DNA from: Cytophagales bacterium
GTDB lineage: Bacteria > Bacteroidota > Bacteroidia > Cytophagales > Amoebophilaceae
Length of the DNA: 64,000 bases
Direction of reading: 5' to 3'
Assembly: GCA_020629455.1 (NCBI GenBank)
Contig: JAHDDH010000001.1
Location: 69,703-133,702 of the forward strand
The notes beneath the pieces are model-generated. The model was not told the DNA's origin and searched no databases. It was given only the letters and a program-made list of their open reading frames with translations. The stretch's first letter is position 1. Every line of letters starts with the position of its first letter. A program made the translations under genes and the position numbers. This document shows, one piece after another, positions 8,272 to 18,146 of this stretch.

Positions 8272-11200
8272 TTATTTTTTGAGTGTATAGCGGACGTCTT
8301 GTATTTGAGATAACTGTAAAAAAAAGTCTTCTGTCAAAGCAATACGATAACTTCTAACCAACATAGGGATTACCATTTTTTCTTGCTTTGCCTCTATAAT
8401 GATTTTTAGTGTACATTTTCCCGAAAAATTTTGGCATACGTTTAATAGTTTTTCTATCATAGTTTTATTGATTTTAGATACTTCTATATGAATACAAACA
8501 TACTGTGTCAATTTTTTTTTGATCTCTTCTAAAAGATAAATTCGTTGTATTTTGAGTTCATGTTGATTTTCTTGGTAATATTTTCCTACAACATCTCCTT
8601 GTATATAAACCAAAGTTCCTTCTTTTAGGTAATGTTCATATTTTCTAAACATTTCTCCAAAGAGCATACAAGTCACCTTACCAGTATAATCTTCTATTGT
8701 AATAATTGCAAAAGGATGTCCATTTTTATTTTTTTTGATAATACATGCATCGATAATGCCTCCTAAGGATACATTTTTTTTTTTGCTTTGTAATATATTT
8801 TGTGTTTGATGCGTACAAAAATGCTGTAGCTCTTTTGCAAAAGGATCTAACGGATGACCTGAAATATAACAGCCAATCATTTCTTTCTCTAGTCTTAATT
8901 TTGTCCATAAATCATCAGGTGTGCACACAGGAGGTGTTGGTTTTTTTTGATAAGACTGATCTTGTAGCACTGTAAACAAAGATTGCTGTACAGTATTTTG
9001 ATCTTGTTTTACTTTTTGGCCATATTTGATTAATTTTTCTATAAAAGAAGTTGTATCCTCTGCTGTTGTTTTCAAATATTGTCTTCGATGATAGCTCTTG
9101 AAGCTATCAAAAGCACCTGCCATAGACAAGCTTTCCAATGTTTTTTTGTTTACAGTGCGTAAACTGACCCTTTCTATGAAATCATAAATATTTTGAAAAA
9201 TTTTTTTTTCTCGCGCTTGAATAATGCTTTGTACAGCTGTTTCACCAGTACCTTTGATGGCATTGAGTCCAAATCTTATTTGTGATTTTATGTTAAGGGA
9301 AAAATTTTTTTGGCTTTCATTGATATCAGGCCCCAACACAGCTAAATTTTGTTTTTTACACTCCTCCAAAAAGAAACTGATTTTTTCTATATCATTTTGA
9401 TTGTGTGTCAACACAGCTGCCATGTATGCAGCGGTATGGTTGGCTTTGAGGTAAGCCGTTTGATACGCAATGATAGAATAAGCAGCAGCATGTGCTCTTG
9501 GAAATCCATACTGTGCAAATTTTTCCATGATTTCGAAAATTTGCTGTGCCTTTTCTTGGGTCAACTGGTGCTTTTTTATGGCTTTTTGTACAAAAATATC
9601 CTTTTGCTGAGCCATGGCTTCTATTTTTTTTTTCCCCATCATGCGTCGTAAAAGATCTGCTTCTGCCAAAGTATAGCCAGCAATAATTTGTGCTGTTTGC
9701 ATAATTTGTTCTTGATATACCATAATGCCATACGTATTTTTTAAGATATTTTCCAATAACGGATGTGGATATACAATACGTTCTTTGCCATGTTTTCGTG
9801 CAATAAAATTGGGTATAAACTGCATAGGCCCTGGTCTGTATAAAGCATTCATAGCAATTAAATCATTGATGTGAGTAGGCTTCAACTCGCTGATCCATTG
9901 ACGCATACCTTCTGACTCAAATTGAAAAGTAGCCACTGTATCACCTTTTTGATATAACGTAAACGTTTTTTCATCATCCCATGGTATTTTTTCGATATCA
10001 ATTATTTCTGAAGTGTTTTTTTTAATCAATGCTAAAGCTGTTCGCATGATTGATAAAGTTTTAAGACCTAAAAAATCCATCTTCAGCATGCCCATAGTTT
10101 CCACCAAGCTGCCATCATATTGAGTGACCAAAAGGTCGGCATTTTTGTCTGTTTTGACAGGGAGATATTTTTGTAAATCGTCGGGTGCAATGATGATGCC
10201 TGCGGCGTGAATTCCTGTATGCCTAGCAGATCCTTCTAAGGTTTCTGCAAAAGAGAGTACTTTTTCTTCAGGAGTATCTATTTTTTTTTTAATAGCAGCT
10301 AGTTCAGGTACTTCTTTGAAAGCTTGTGCAAGGGTAGTACCTGGCTTTTCTGGCACAAGTTTTGCCATGTAATTGGATTTTTCAATGCTTACACCCAAAA
10401 CGCGGGCTACATCTCGAATGGCTGATTTAGCTCCCATGCTGCCAAAGGTGATGATTTGTGCCACTTGTTTACGGCCATATTTTTCTACAACGTAGTTGAT
10501 TACTTTTTGTCTTCCCTCATCATCAAAGTCAATATCAATATCAGGCATGGATACCCGTTCAGGGTTGAGAAAACGTTCAAAGATTAAATCATATGTCAAG
10601 GGGTCTACATTGGTAATTCCGATACAATACGCTACCACAGAGCCTGCGGCAGATCCCCTGCCAGGCCCTACAATAACTTCCATTTTTTTAGCAGCGTTCA
10701 CAAAATCTTGCACAATGAGGAAATAGCCTGGAAAGCCCATGTTGTTGATCATCTGTAGCTCATGAGAGATCCGTTGTTGTATTTTGGTTGTGAGTTCTGG
10801 ATATCTTTTTTGAGCGCCTTGCCAAGTGAGATGGGCCAAATAGTCTGCTTGAGAGGTAAAGGGAACAGGAAGCTGAAAGATAGGCAAGAGCACATCTCTT
10901 GTGAGGGTAATAGGTTTTATTTTTTCTACAATTGCTTGGGTGTTGTGAATAGCCTCTGGGATATCTGCAAAAAGTGTAGACATATTTTCTGGTGATTTCA
11001 GAAAAAATTGATCATTGGCAAACCTCATTCTTTGTGAATCATGATAATTTTTTCCTGTTTGTAAACAGAGTAATATATCTTGTGCTGTGCTATCTCTTTG
11101 TGAAATGTAATGTACATCATTGGTTGCAATTACTTTGACTTGGTATTTTTTTGCCCATTTTAAAAGAACGGTATTGCATTTTTCTTGTGCTTCTAGACCA

Positions 11201-11718
11201 TGCCTTTGGAGTTCTATGTAGTAATCTTCTCCAAAAATGTCTCTCCAGGTCAAAAAAATTTTTTCAGCAGCAGCTTCTCCTAGGTGTAATATAGCTTGTG
11301 ATACTTCACTGGCGAGGCAGCAAGTAGTGGCGATGAGTCCTTGGGCATATTTTTGAATCAAGGATTTGTCAATTCTGGGTTTGTAATAATATCCTTCTAA
11401 AAAACCTAAGGAGCAGAGTTGTGATAAGTTTTGATAGCCTATAGCATCTTTTGCCAATAAAATTTGATGGTATCTTTTTTTGTCTTTATGGTTTAATCGG
11501 TCTTGAGCTACATAAAACTCACAACCGATGATTGGCTTGATGCCTTGTTTTTGTGCTTGTGCTACAAAGTGAGGTATGCCAAACATATTGCCATGATCTG
11601 TGATAGCCAAAGCATGCATGCCTAGCGTTTTGGTTTGCTGTATTAGTTGATGGATTTTTGCAGCACCATCCAGGAGAGAGTATTGTGTATGGCAATGCAG
11701 ATGGGTGAAATCTGACAT
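8272..11718 (-). CDS. dnaE: DNA polymerase III subunit alpha
   Basis: A 1148-residue replicative polymerase. The N-terminal PHP domain has its metal motifs (HLHCHTQYSLLDGAA, AITDHGNMFG, CEFYV), the polymerase core has the GPGRGSAAGS loop and the catalytic acidic motif PDIDIDFDDEG near residue 390, followed by HTGIHAAG and MAMNALYRPGPM-like palm/finger motifs, then the helix-hairpin-helix and OB (GGIIDACIIKKNKNGHPFAI) regions. It is the chromosomal DNA polymerase, acting with the clamp. PHP metal residues appear intact, so a residual PHP nuclease activity is possible. The length is near the E. coli enzyme and shorter than many Bacteroidota DnaE proteins. The ATG at 11718 is supported by MSDFTHLHCH at the family start. 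Confidence 0.97.
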   Translation of the reverse strand: MSDFTHLHCHTQYSLLDGAAKIHQLIQQTKTLGMHALAITDHGNMFGIPHFVAQAQKQGIKPIIGCEFYVAQDRLNHKDKKRYHQILLAKDAIGYQNLSQLCSLGFLEGYYYKPRIDKSLIQKYAQGLIATTCCLASEVSQAILHLGEAAAEKIFLTWRDIFGEDYYIELQRHGLEAQEKCNTVLLKWAKKYQVKVIATNDVHYISQRDSTAQDILLCLQTGKNYHDSQRMRFANDQFFLKSPENMSTLFADIPEAIHNTQAIVEKIKPITLTRDVLLPIFQLPVPFTSQADYLAHLTWQGAQKRYPELTTKIQQRISHELQMINNMGFPGYFLIVQDFVNAAKKMEVIVGPGRGSAAGSVVAYCIGITNVDPLTYDLIFERFLNPERVSMPDIDIDFDDEGRQKVINYVVEKYGRKQVAQIITFGSMGAKSAIRDVARVLGVSIEKSNYMAKLVPEKPGTTLAQAFKEVPELAAIKKKIDTPEEKVLSFAETLEGSARHTGIHAAGIIIAPDDLQKYLPVKTDKNADLLVTQYDGSLVETMGMLKMDFLGLKTLSIMRTALALIKKNTSEIIDIEKIPWDDEKTFTLYQKGDTVATFQFESEGMRQWISELKPTHINDLIAMNALYRPGPMQFIPNFIARKHGKERIVYPHPLLENILKNTYGIMVYQEQIMQTAQIIAGYTLAEADLLRRMMGKKKIEAMAQQKDIFVQKAIKKHQLTQEKAQQIFEIMEKFAQYGFPRAHAAAYSIIAYQTAYLKANHTAAYMAAVLTHNQNDIEKISFFLEECKKQNLAVLGPDINESQKNFSLNIKSQIRFGLNAIKGTGETAVQSIIQAREKKIFQNIYDFIERVSLRTVNKKTLESLSMAGAFDSFKSYHRRQYLKTTAEDTTSFIEKLIKYGQKVKQDQNTVQQSLFTVLQDQSYQKKPTPPVCTPDDLWTKLRLEKEMIGCYISGHPLDPFAKELQHFCTHQTQNILQSKKKNVSLGGIIDACIIKKNKNGHPFAIITIEDYTGKVTCMLFGEMFRKYEHYLKEGTLVYIQGDVVGKYYQENQHELKIQRIYLLEEIKKKLTQYVCIHIEVSKINKTMIEKLLNVCQNFSGKCTLKIIIEAKQEKMVIPMLVRSYRIALTEDFFLQLSQIQDVRYTLKK

Positions 11719-11758
11719 AAAGGAGGGAGATTATGTGGAAGTGATTGGATTAAGATAT

Positions 11759-12637
11759 TTAATAAAGTTTTGACAGAGGTACGTGGATATATTGCCGTGT
11801 GATGATCAAGGTGCTTATTCCATTGATGAAAACTCCTAAAAGGAATACACTGCCCAAAATAGTGGCAATAGCCCATGGACAGTGAACTTGCATGCTGTAG
11901 GGTATATAATCGTAGCTGTATTGCAAGCCTGTTATCAAAATAAGATTGGCTAGCAAACCACTCCAAAAACCTATGAAAAGTGCTCTGATGAGAAAGGGCT
12001 TACAAATAAAAGATGTTTTAGCACCTACAAGTTGCATGGTTCTAATCAAAAAACGCTGGGAATACATGGCAATTTTGATGGTGCTATGCATCAAAATTAA
12101 AATCATCACGAGCAGTATACATGCAATGATCATAAGAATAAAGTTTATTTTTTTGAGGTTTTGGTGCACTTTTTGTACCAAATCTGCAAGTGTTTCTACT
12201 GCTGCTATGCCTGGTATTTGTAGTAAAGATTGCTGAATAGAAGAAAAATTTTGATAATGTGGATCTATTTTACACACAAACATATCTTGTAGTGGATTTT
12301 CTTGTAATAAGTTTAAAAAATCTTCCCCTGTGTTTTGAATTAAATTGTGTGCAGCGGTTGTTTTACTAATCCATTTAAGATGTACATATTTTTTTTTGAG
12401 CAAAAATTTTTTTTGAGATAATGTGTGTTGTAAGCTGATGATTTCTTGTGGTGTAATGTCTTTTGAAAGATAGACTTGTATCTCGATATTTTCTTGCATG
12501 TTTTTTTTGAAGGTATGCGTGTGTAAAAGCATCAAACTAAAAGCACCCAAAATAGTTAATGTCAAAGTGAGAACTGTCACTACATATCTCACTGGATAAT
12601 AGCCTATGGTTTTTTTTTTTCTACGAAAAGATAGCAT
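11759..12637 (-). CDS. ftsX: Cell division protein FtsX
   Basis: A 292-residue type VII ABC transporter-like membrane protein. There is one N-terminal helix (YVVTVLTLTLTILGAFSLML), a periplasmic domain of about 120 residues with the typical IEIQVYLSKDI and EDFLNLLQENPL blocks, and three C-terminal helices, with MQLVGAKTSFICKPFLIRA matching the FtsX signature MRLVGAS..FI..PFL. With FtsE it activates peptidoglycan hydrolases at the divisome. No ftsE is next to it, which is normal in Bacteroidota. Located between lptD and dnaE on the same strand. Confidence 0.92.
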   Translation of the reverse strand: MLSFRRKKKTIGYYPVRYVVTVLTLTLTILGAFSLMLLHTHTFKKNMQENIEIQVYLSKDITPQEIISLQHTLSQKKFLLKKKYVHLKWISKTTAAHNLIQNTGEDFLNLLQENPLQDMFVCKIDPHYQNFSSIQQSLLQIPGIAAVETLADLVQKVHQNLKKINFILMIIACILLVMILILMHSTIKIAMYSQRFLIRTMQLVGAKTSFICKPFLIRALFIGFWSGLLANLILITGLQYSYDYIPYSMQVHCPWAIATILGSVFLLGVFINGISTLIITRQYIHVPLSKLY

Positions 12638-12645
12638 ATGATTTT

Positions 12646-15366
12646 TTAATAATTTTCATATTCTCTTTTGGTATCGTATTGAATATCTTTCAAGCTCTGT
12701 GCTTTGATGCCGATAGAAAAGTCATACGATTGATTTTTGCCAATGGGATTACAATGAAAGTTGATTATCCAGCAATGCAAGTCACGTTGGATTCCGATAG
12801 TAGAATCATTTTTAAAATTTTTTTTTTTAAAGTCATAGCCACTACTGAAGTTAATTTTCCAGTGAGGCGTGAGATTGGTAGTTCCTGAAAAATAAAGTGT
12901 GCGATTTTTTTTTTCTGGCTGAAATCCTTTTTTGGTACGTTCCCAGCGGTATTGGAGTGTTATATTCCATGGCAATGTAAAAGGCACATAGGAGTTAGCA
13001 TCTTGTATTTTTTTTTTTTTAGTACCAAACCAGTCAATATCTTCTTTTGCTATGGGTTGGTTGAAAAGTTTATACAGTATTTTTTTATTGAACGTAGTGC
13101 TGATATACCAGCTTGTTTTTTCTTTTTGTCCTAATCCTTTGCCATGCTTCCAAGCAAAAGTTTCTATTTTTTTTTGTTGGATGATTGGTTGTTGGTCTGT
13201 ATCATAAGTAGTGTTGAGATATTGATACATGTAAGGAAAAAAATATGCATCATAGCCTATAGTGATGAACCTTTGGAAAAAGCTGTTGCTCGCATGCAGA
13301 TGGATATCCGATAGTTTGTAGGAAGACGCTAGGAAATTATAGTTTGTGCTCAGACTGCAAGATTCCAGGAGCGGTATTTTTGTGCTACTGTTTTTGTTTT
13401 TTATTTTGGTGAAGATCTTTTGATATAATGTAATGTATAGGTTTAAATTTTTTTTTTGAGACGGTGTGCCATATATAAAATTTTCAAATTTTGATTTTTT
13501 AGCGGTCTTCCATATATTATCTTCAAGGTATTTTACCTTTTGCCAATAGGTGTTGCGTTTGGGTTGATATTCTAGTGTAAATGACGGATGGATGGTATGT
13601 CGTATGCCTTGTATTTTTTTTTCAGCGCCAAAATTGTGCGTACCATAAAGCGTGGTGCTTAAGTTGGTACTGATATTCCAATACCATAATCTTTGGAATC
13701 CAGGGATTTCTTTGGAAGAGAATTTTTTTTTTTTCTCATCATACGTATGATGTAGTTTTTTGAAATACCATATTTCTCCATAATTGATGGATGGTCCTAT
13801 ATTGAAATATTGCCATATTTTGATATTAGTGGATAAGGGAATACTATGTTGAAGGCCCCATTGGCTGTCTTTTAGATACATGCTGGCTAATTTTTTCCAC
13901 GTGATAGGTCTGTATTGTTTTTCCTTGCTGTCTGCTGATGTTTCTTCACTGGTTTTGTTTTCAATGACATGTTGCAGATTCATCGTATGTCCTGTACGTA
14001 TGTCTTTATACCAAGTGCCGCCTATATTACGTCCTATTTTTCTAGTAGGATAAAAATTATGGGTATATAAACGGATATTGGGAAGTATAATAGTTGTTTG
14101 GTTATTTTTTAAGTTTTGTCTGTGAGAGGCATTACCACTGAGCCTATAAAGCCCGCCTCTAAAATTATTTTTATACCGAATACTCGAGTATATGCTTTGA
14201 TTATTATTTTGATTTTTTCCGAAGACTTCTTTTTTATGAATATCTCTTACGCGAGACTGTTGTAGGTTTACATCTGCGTGTAAGCTACTGTTTTTATTGT
14301 ATTTAGATTCGTGTTTCCATTGAATGGTGGTTTTTTTTTGTTCTTGAAAGGGTGTTTCTTTACCACTTTTGTAGTTTTCTCTCTGATAATAGAATGATCC
14401 TTCAAAGAAATATCTTTTTTTATAGTTCCATAACGAAGAATAGCAAAAAGAACCTTTGGCATATATATCTGTGAGCAGTATTAAATCCATATAATCATTG
14501 ATCCTGACATAGTACCCTCCTTCTTTAATATATAATCCCTTTCTTCTTTCTTCACCAAATTTTGGAACAATGATTCCTGAAGTTCTTTGCGAAGGAAAAA
14601 AGAATATGCCTAAAAAAAATCCTAAAGGTGTTGGAACATCATTAAAATATAACAGAAAAGGACCAGAGACCACTTTTTTGTTTTGAATTATTTTGATTTT
14701 ATGCGCACTGATGTAAAAATGTGGTTTTGCTAAATTACACGTTGTATACTTGGCTTGATTGATGTAAAAATGTCCTTTGCCATCTTTTTTTGCTTTTGCG
14801 CCATGTACAAATCCATCTTCTTGTTTGGTGACTATTTTTTTCACCAGTGCTTGTTGTGTTTTAAAGTTATACTTCAACTCATCCGCCATATACTGTTCTT
14901 CTTTTTGTGTAAAAAGAGGCCTGTCATACACTTTTCCCTCTTTGTGCTGTGCTCCTGCTGAGATGATATTTGTTTGCCAATCTAACTGTATATTATCTGC
15001 GTTGAGCAAAATTTCTCCATACTTGATTTGACTTTTGTCTTGGAGTATTGTTTTTTTTTGAGCAAGATCAAAACGAATCAATGTTTCTGCGTTATAGAAA
15101 ATATTTTCTTCAATATCTCCTTTGGGAGACGGTTTTTGTGATATGTTTATTTTTTTTTGTAGCTGATTATATGATAATAACGGAGATATTTTTGTAGAAG
15201 AAAAGGGGAGTGGTAAGGTAGATTTTTTGTTTTGAGCATAATTTTTTTTCTGTATTTTTTCTATGATATTGTAGAAATTTTTAGGAAAGGCTTTTGGTTT
15301 TTTTGCCAATATGTAGCCATAGCTCCATAAGATTAAGCACAGTGATGTGTATAATGTTTTTTTCAT
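12646..15366 (-). CDS. lptD: LPS assembly outer-membrane protein LptD
   Basis: About 906 residues. The start was moved from the track's 15423 to the ATG at 15366, because MKKTLYTSLCLILWSYGYIL is a proper signal peptide. An N-terminal OstA-like stretch (ILLNADNIQLDWQTN, KYNFKTQQALVKKI) is followed by a long Tyr/Trp-rich beta-barrel region. The junction PTPLGFFLGIFFFPSQRTSG and GGYYVRINDYMDLILLTDIY match the conserved Bacteroidota LptD segment. It inserts lipopolysaccharide into the outer leaflet, consistent with lpxD/C/A and an OstA-like protein in the window. The gene ends 8 bases before the ftsX start. It contains many long A/T homopolymers. Confidence 0.88.
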   Translation of the reverse strand: MKKTLYTSLCLILWSYGYILAKKPKAFPKNFYNIIEKIQKKNYAQNKKSTLPLPFSSTKISPLLSYNQLQKKINISQKPSPKGDIEENIFYNAETLIRFDLAQKKTILQDKSQIKYGEILLNADNIQLDWQTNIISAGAQHKEGKVYDRPLFTQKEEQYMADELKYNFKTQQALVKKIVTKQEDGFVHGAKAKKDGKGHFYINQAKYTTCNLAKPHFYISAHKIKIIQNKKVVSGPFLLYFNDVPTPLGFFLGIFFFPSQRTSGIIVPKFGEERRKGLYIKEGGYYVRINDYMDLILLTDIYAKGSFCYSSLWNYKKRYFFEGSFYYQRENYKSGKETPFQEQKKTTIQWKHESKYNKNSSLHADVNLQQSRVRDIHKKEVFGKNQNNNQSIYSSIRYKNNFRGGLYRLSGNASHRQNLKNNQTTIILPNIRLYTHNFYPTRKIGRNIGGTWYKDIRTGHTMNLQHVIENKTSEETSADSKEKQYRPITWKKLASMYLKDSQWGLQHSIPLSTNIKIWQYFNIGPSINYGEIWYFKKLHHTYDEKKKKFSSKEIPGFQRLWYWNISTNLSTTLYGTHNFGAEKKIQGIRHTIHPSFTLEYQPKRNTYWQKVKYLEDNIWKTAKKSKFENFIYGTPSQKKNLNLYITLYQKIFTKIKNKNSSTKIPLLESCSLSTNYNFLASSYKLSDIHLHASNSFFQRFITIGYDAYFFPYMYQYLNTTYDTDQQPIIQQKKIETFAWKHGKGLGQKEKTSWYISTTFNKKILYKLFNQPIAKEDIDWFGTKKKKIQDANSYVPFTLPWNITLQYRWERTKKGFQPEKKNRTLYFSGTTNLTPHWKINFSSGYDFKKKNFKNDSTIGIQRDLHCWIINFHCNPIGKNQSYDFSIGIKAQSLKDIQYDTKREYENY

Positions 15367-15385
15367 TTCGACTGCTGATATTTTT

Positions 15386-16201
15386 ATGAAAGGAACACTT
15401 TTGTTAATCAAAATTTTATCCATTTTTTTTAGAAAACCATGGTTTTGGATGGCTTTTCTGCTTTTTTTTATTTCTTTTTCGGTTGTGGGGTATCAATATC
15501 AGATAAAGACCATTGTGATAGATGCAGGTCATGGTGGTAAAGACCCAGGTGCGGTATTCAACAAAAATACAAAAGAAAAAGACATTACCCTTAAAATTGC
15601 TTTGCAACTTGGCCAACTCATGAAACGACGTTTGCCTCAGGTCAATATAGTGTATACACGAAAAAAAGATTGTTTTTTGCCTTTGTTTACAAGGGTTGAC
15701 ATTGCCAAACGGCATAAAGCAGATCTTTTTATTTCTATTCATTGCAATAGCTCTCATAACCAAGAAGCTTATGGTACTGAAACGTATGTGATGGGTTTAC
15801 ACAAAACAAAAGATAATTTATCTGTAGCAAAAAAAGAAAATGCTGTAGTGTTGATGGAGAAAGATTATGCAAAGCACTATCAAGGGTTTGATCCTAAAGT
15901 GCCAGAGTCATATATTTTATTTTCGCTTTGTCAGAATTCATATGGAAAAAACAGTTTGATATTGGCCAAAAATATTGAAAAGCAATTCCATGCGAGCAAA
16001 AGATTTAGCAGAGGCGTTAAACAAGCAGGTTTTCTTTTGCTTTGGTCTATACCGTCGCCAAGTGTTTTGATTGAAGTAGGTTTTCTTTCGCACAAGAAAG
16101 AAGCAAAATATTTGAAAAGTGCTTCTGGCCAAAGAGCCCTTGCCAACAGTATATTGCAAGGTGTTTTAGAATATAAAAAAAGTATTGAACAGGAGGGGTG
16201 A
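15386..16201 (+). CDS. N-acetylmuramoyl-L-alanine amidase (Amidase_3)
   Basis: A zinc amidase that cleaves the bond between muramic acid and the stem peptide. Visible motifs: IVIDAGHGGKDPGAV (Zn His), a KEKDITLKIA helix with the Glu ligand, DLFISIHCNSS (Zn His) and VLIEVGFLSHKKEA (catalytic Glu). The N-terminus carries a membrane segment, so it is exported or anchored. Two ATG starts are possible: 15386 (272 residues, only 19 bases from the divergent lptD ATG) or 15449 (251 residues, MAFLLFFISF, leaving 82 bases for divergent promoters). The track start at 15347 overlaps lptD and is unlikely. FtsX-dependent activation of amidases makes the proximity to ftsX notable. Confidence 0.92.
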   Translation: MKGTLLLIKILSIFFRKPWFWMAFLLFFISFSVVGYQYQIKTIVIDAGHGGKDPGAVFNKNTKEKDITLKIALQLGQLMKRRLPQVNIVYTRKKDCFLPLFTRVDIAKRHKADLFISIHCNSSHNQEAYGTETYVMGLHKTKDNLSVAKKENAVVLMEKDYAKHYQGFDPKVPESYILFSLCQNSYGKNSLILAKNIEKQFHASKRFSRGVKQAGFLLLWSIPSPSVLIEVGFLSHKKEAKYLKSASGQRALANSILQGVLEYKKSIEQEG

Positions 16202-16612
16202 TAAAAACAACAGTTTATTATGTCTTTTGATTTTTAATTTTATCGCACAAACTCGTATACATTTAGATAGTAGAAGTTGTCAAGATTTCCCAAACAAAAT
16301 AAAAACTTAATATTTCTTATCAAACCATCTTATCGTTTACAATTGACGATAGATTGGTGAAAAATTTTATGACATGCTTCTTTTGTAAGACTAAAACCAA
16401 GCTTAGAATATGTTTTTGGTTGGTTTTGTACAGTTTTTTGATGTCTAACAAAAATTGATGGAGTTGTTTTGTGTGGTTTAGAAAAAAAGAAATAAACTTT
16501 TGGTCAATATTTAGCTGTTCTTTAAAACAAAACAACAAAAAAATTCAATAAAAATTGAAAGAAAATATTTTGGAAAGGAGGGAGGGATTCCGGTATTTTT
16601 CAAGAAAATAAG
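16202..16612. other. 410-base gap without a supported gene
   Basis: AT-rich sequence between the amidase stop and the tRNA. One 72-codon minus-strand frame (16320-16538) starts with TTG and has low-complexity content; I do not accept it as a gene. A short purine-rich patch (GGAAAGGAGGGAGGG, about 16572) lies just downstream of the tRNA 3' end. No rRNA, attachment-site duplication or hairpin with a T-run was found. It could be decayed sequence. Confidence 0.5.
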
Positions 16613-16686
16613 TGAACTTGGAGGGACTTGAACCCCCAACCTTCGCATTCGTAGTGCGGAGCTCTATCCAGTTGAGCTACAAGTTC
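16613..16686 (-). tRNA. tRNA-Arg (anticodon ACG)
   Basis: The minus strand folds into a full cloverleaf: acceptor GAACTTG/CAAGTTC (7 pairs), D-arm GCTC/GAGC, anticodon stem CCGCA/TGCGA with one mismatch and loop CTACGAA giving anticodon ACG (A34 becomes inosine, reading CGN codons), T-arm GGGGG/CCCTC with loop TTCAAGT. The 3' CCA is not encoded. 74 bases. A solitary tRNA gene, divergent from actC. Confidence 0.96.
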
Positions 16687-16733
16687 GATATCTTGTATCA
16701 CCAATTTATTATTTTTTTTTCTGAATAAAAAAA

Positions 16734-16741
16734 TATCTTTA
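16734..16741 (+). promoter_or_regulatory. Putative Bacteroidota -7 box for actC-actD
   Basis: TATCTTTA fits the Bacteroidota -7 consensus TANNTTTG with one mismatch. The -33 position (about 16710) is T-rich but not TTTG. The predicted start site near 16749 would leave a leader of about 18 bases before the ATG at 16767. The same TATCTTT core occurs ahead of the M23 and DUF3108 genes. Confidence 0.35.
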
Positions 16742-16766
16742 CACAACAATATTTTTGATCTGCTCT

Positions 16767-18146
16767 ATGCAACATCCCCCTTCCCCTTTGCGCAAACCGC
16801 TCATCACCGGAAAAAAAAAAATGAAAAATGTCACTCATGATATTTGTAAACATGTGTTGCAGTATCCCCATTTGCTGTGGTGGGTTGCTTTAGGTTTTGC
16901 TTTGATACTGCTTTTGATTGGCGGTGTAGCATTGTTGATCACCCTATGGGAAGGCATTGGCATGTGGGGACTTAATAAAACAATTGGCTGGGCATGGGAT
17001 ATTACCAATTTTGTATGGTGGGTAGGTATTGGACATGCTGGTACTTTAATTTCGGCTGTCCTTCTTTTATTCCGACAAAAATGGCGTATGTCCATCAATC
17101 GAGCAGCAGAAGCCATGACTATTTTTGCAGTAATGTGTGCTGCTATATTTCCTTTATTTCACATGGGAAGAGTATGGCTAGGGGCTTATTGGGTATTTCC
17201 TTTGCCTAATCTTTTTGGCTCTCTTTGGGTCAATTTTAATTCTCCTTTGCTGTGGGATGTATTTGCTATTTCTACTTATTTTACGGTTTCACTGGTTTTT
17301 TGGTATTTAGGTCTTATTCCTGATTTTGCTACCATTCGTGATAAAGCCACTAAAACATGGGTCAAATATATTTATGGTGTATTGAGCTTTGGTTGGGATG
17401 GCGCGGCTCGTACATGGGCACGGTATGAATCTGTTTCTTTGATATTGGCAGGCTTAGCAACACCATTGGTACTCTCTGTACACACCATTGTTTCTTTTGA
17501 TTTTGCTACTTCTGTAATTCCTGGTTGGCACACCACTATTTTTCCTCCTTATTTTGTAGCAGGTGCTATATTTTCTGGATTTGCTATGGTTTTGACACTG
17601 CTCATCATCACTCGAAAGCTTTTTAAGCTAACGCATTATATCACACTACAGCATATTGAAATGATGAATATTATCATCATTGTGACAGGCTCTATTGTAG
17701 GGATTGCTTATCTTACTGAATTATTTATGGCTTGGTATTCTGGTGTAGAAGCTGAGCAGTATGCCTTTTTTAATCGAGCTACAGGTCCTTATTGGTGGGC
17801 TTATTGGCTTATGATGACTTGCAACGTAGTTTCTCCTCAGCTTTTTTGGTTTAAAAAAATACGTAAAAGTTTGATGGCTACTTTTATTCTCTCTATTGTT
17901 GTCAATATTGGCATGTGGTTTGAGCGTTTTGTGATTATTGTTACTTCCCTACATCGAGATTATCTTCCTTCTAGTTGGGCCATGTTTTCTCCTACAAAAT
18001 ACGACGTAGGAGTCTATATTTTTACTTTTGGTTTATTCTTTACCTTATTTTTATTGTTTGTCAAATTTTTTCCTGTCATCAACATGGCAGAGGTAAAAAG
18101 TATTTTAAAAACTGATAGCGATGTACACCCAACGCAGCGAAACTAA
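16767..18146 (+). CDS. actC: Alternative complex III subunit ActC (NrfD/PsrC family)
   Basis: About 459 residues with roughly ten membrane helices. It belongs to the NrfD/PsrC quinol-oxidising membrane subunits; the beginning [17 protein letters not shown] matches the ActC N-terminus (spLRePLvtG), which places the start at the ATG at 16767 rather than the TTG at 16755. Conserved ActC stretches include [39 protein letters not shown] and [20 protein letters not shown]. ActC is the quinone-binding core of alternative complex III, which passes electrons from menaquinol to a terminal oxidase. Only actD follows; actA, actB, actE, actF and cox genes are not in the window. Confidence 0.92.
   Translation: MQHPPSPLRKPLITGKKKMKNVTHDICKHVLQYPHLLWWVALGFALILLLIGGVALLITLWEGIGMWGLNKTIGWAWDITNFVWWVGIGHAGTLISAVLLLFRQKWRMSINRAAEAMTIFAVMCAAIFPLFHMGRVWLGAYWVFPLPNLFGSLWVNFNSPLLWDVFAISTYFTVSLVFWYLGLIPDFATIRDKATKTWVKYIYGVLSFGWDGAARTWARYESVSLILAGLATPLVLSVHTIVSFDFATSVIPGWHTTIFPPYFVAGAIFSGFAMVLTLLIITRKLFKLTHYITLQHIEMMNIIIIVTGSIVGIAYLTELFMAWYSGVEAEQYAFFNRATGPYWWAYWLMMTCNVVSPQLFWFKKIRKSLMATFILSIVVNIGMWFERFVIIVTSLHRDYLPSSWAMFSPTKYDVGVYIFTFGLFFTLFLLFVKFFPVINMAEVKSILKTDSDVHPTQRN

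Noticed and set aside
15347-15385. Upstream start of the amidase given by the ORF track
   Set aside because: It would overlap the lptD start and adds residues before a complete membrane anchor.
16320-16538. 72-codon minus-strand ORF between the amidase and tRNA-Arg
   Set aside because: Starts with TTG, low-complexity Lys/Leu content, no recognisable motif or signal; typical chance ORF in AT-rich DNA.
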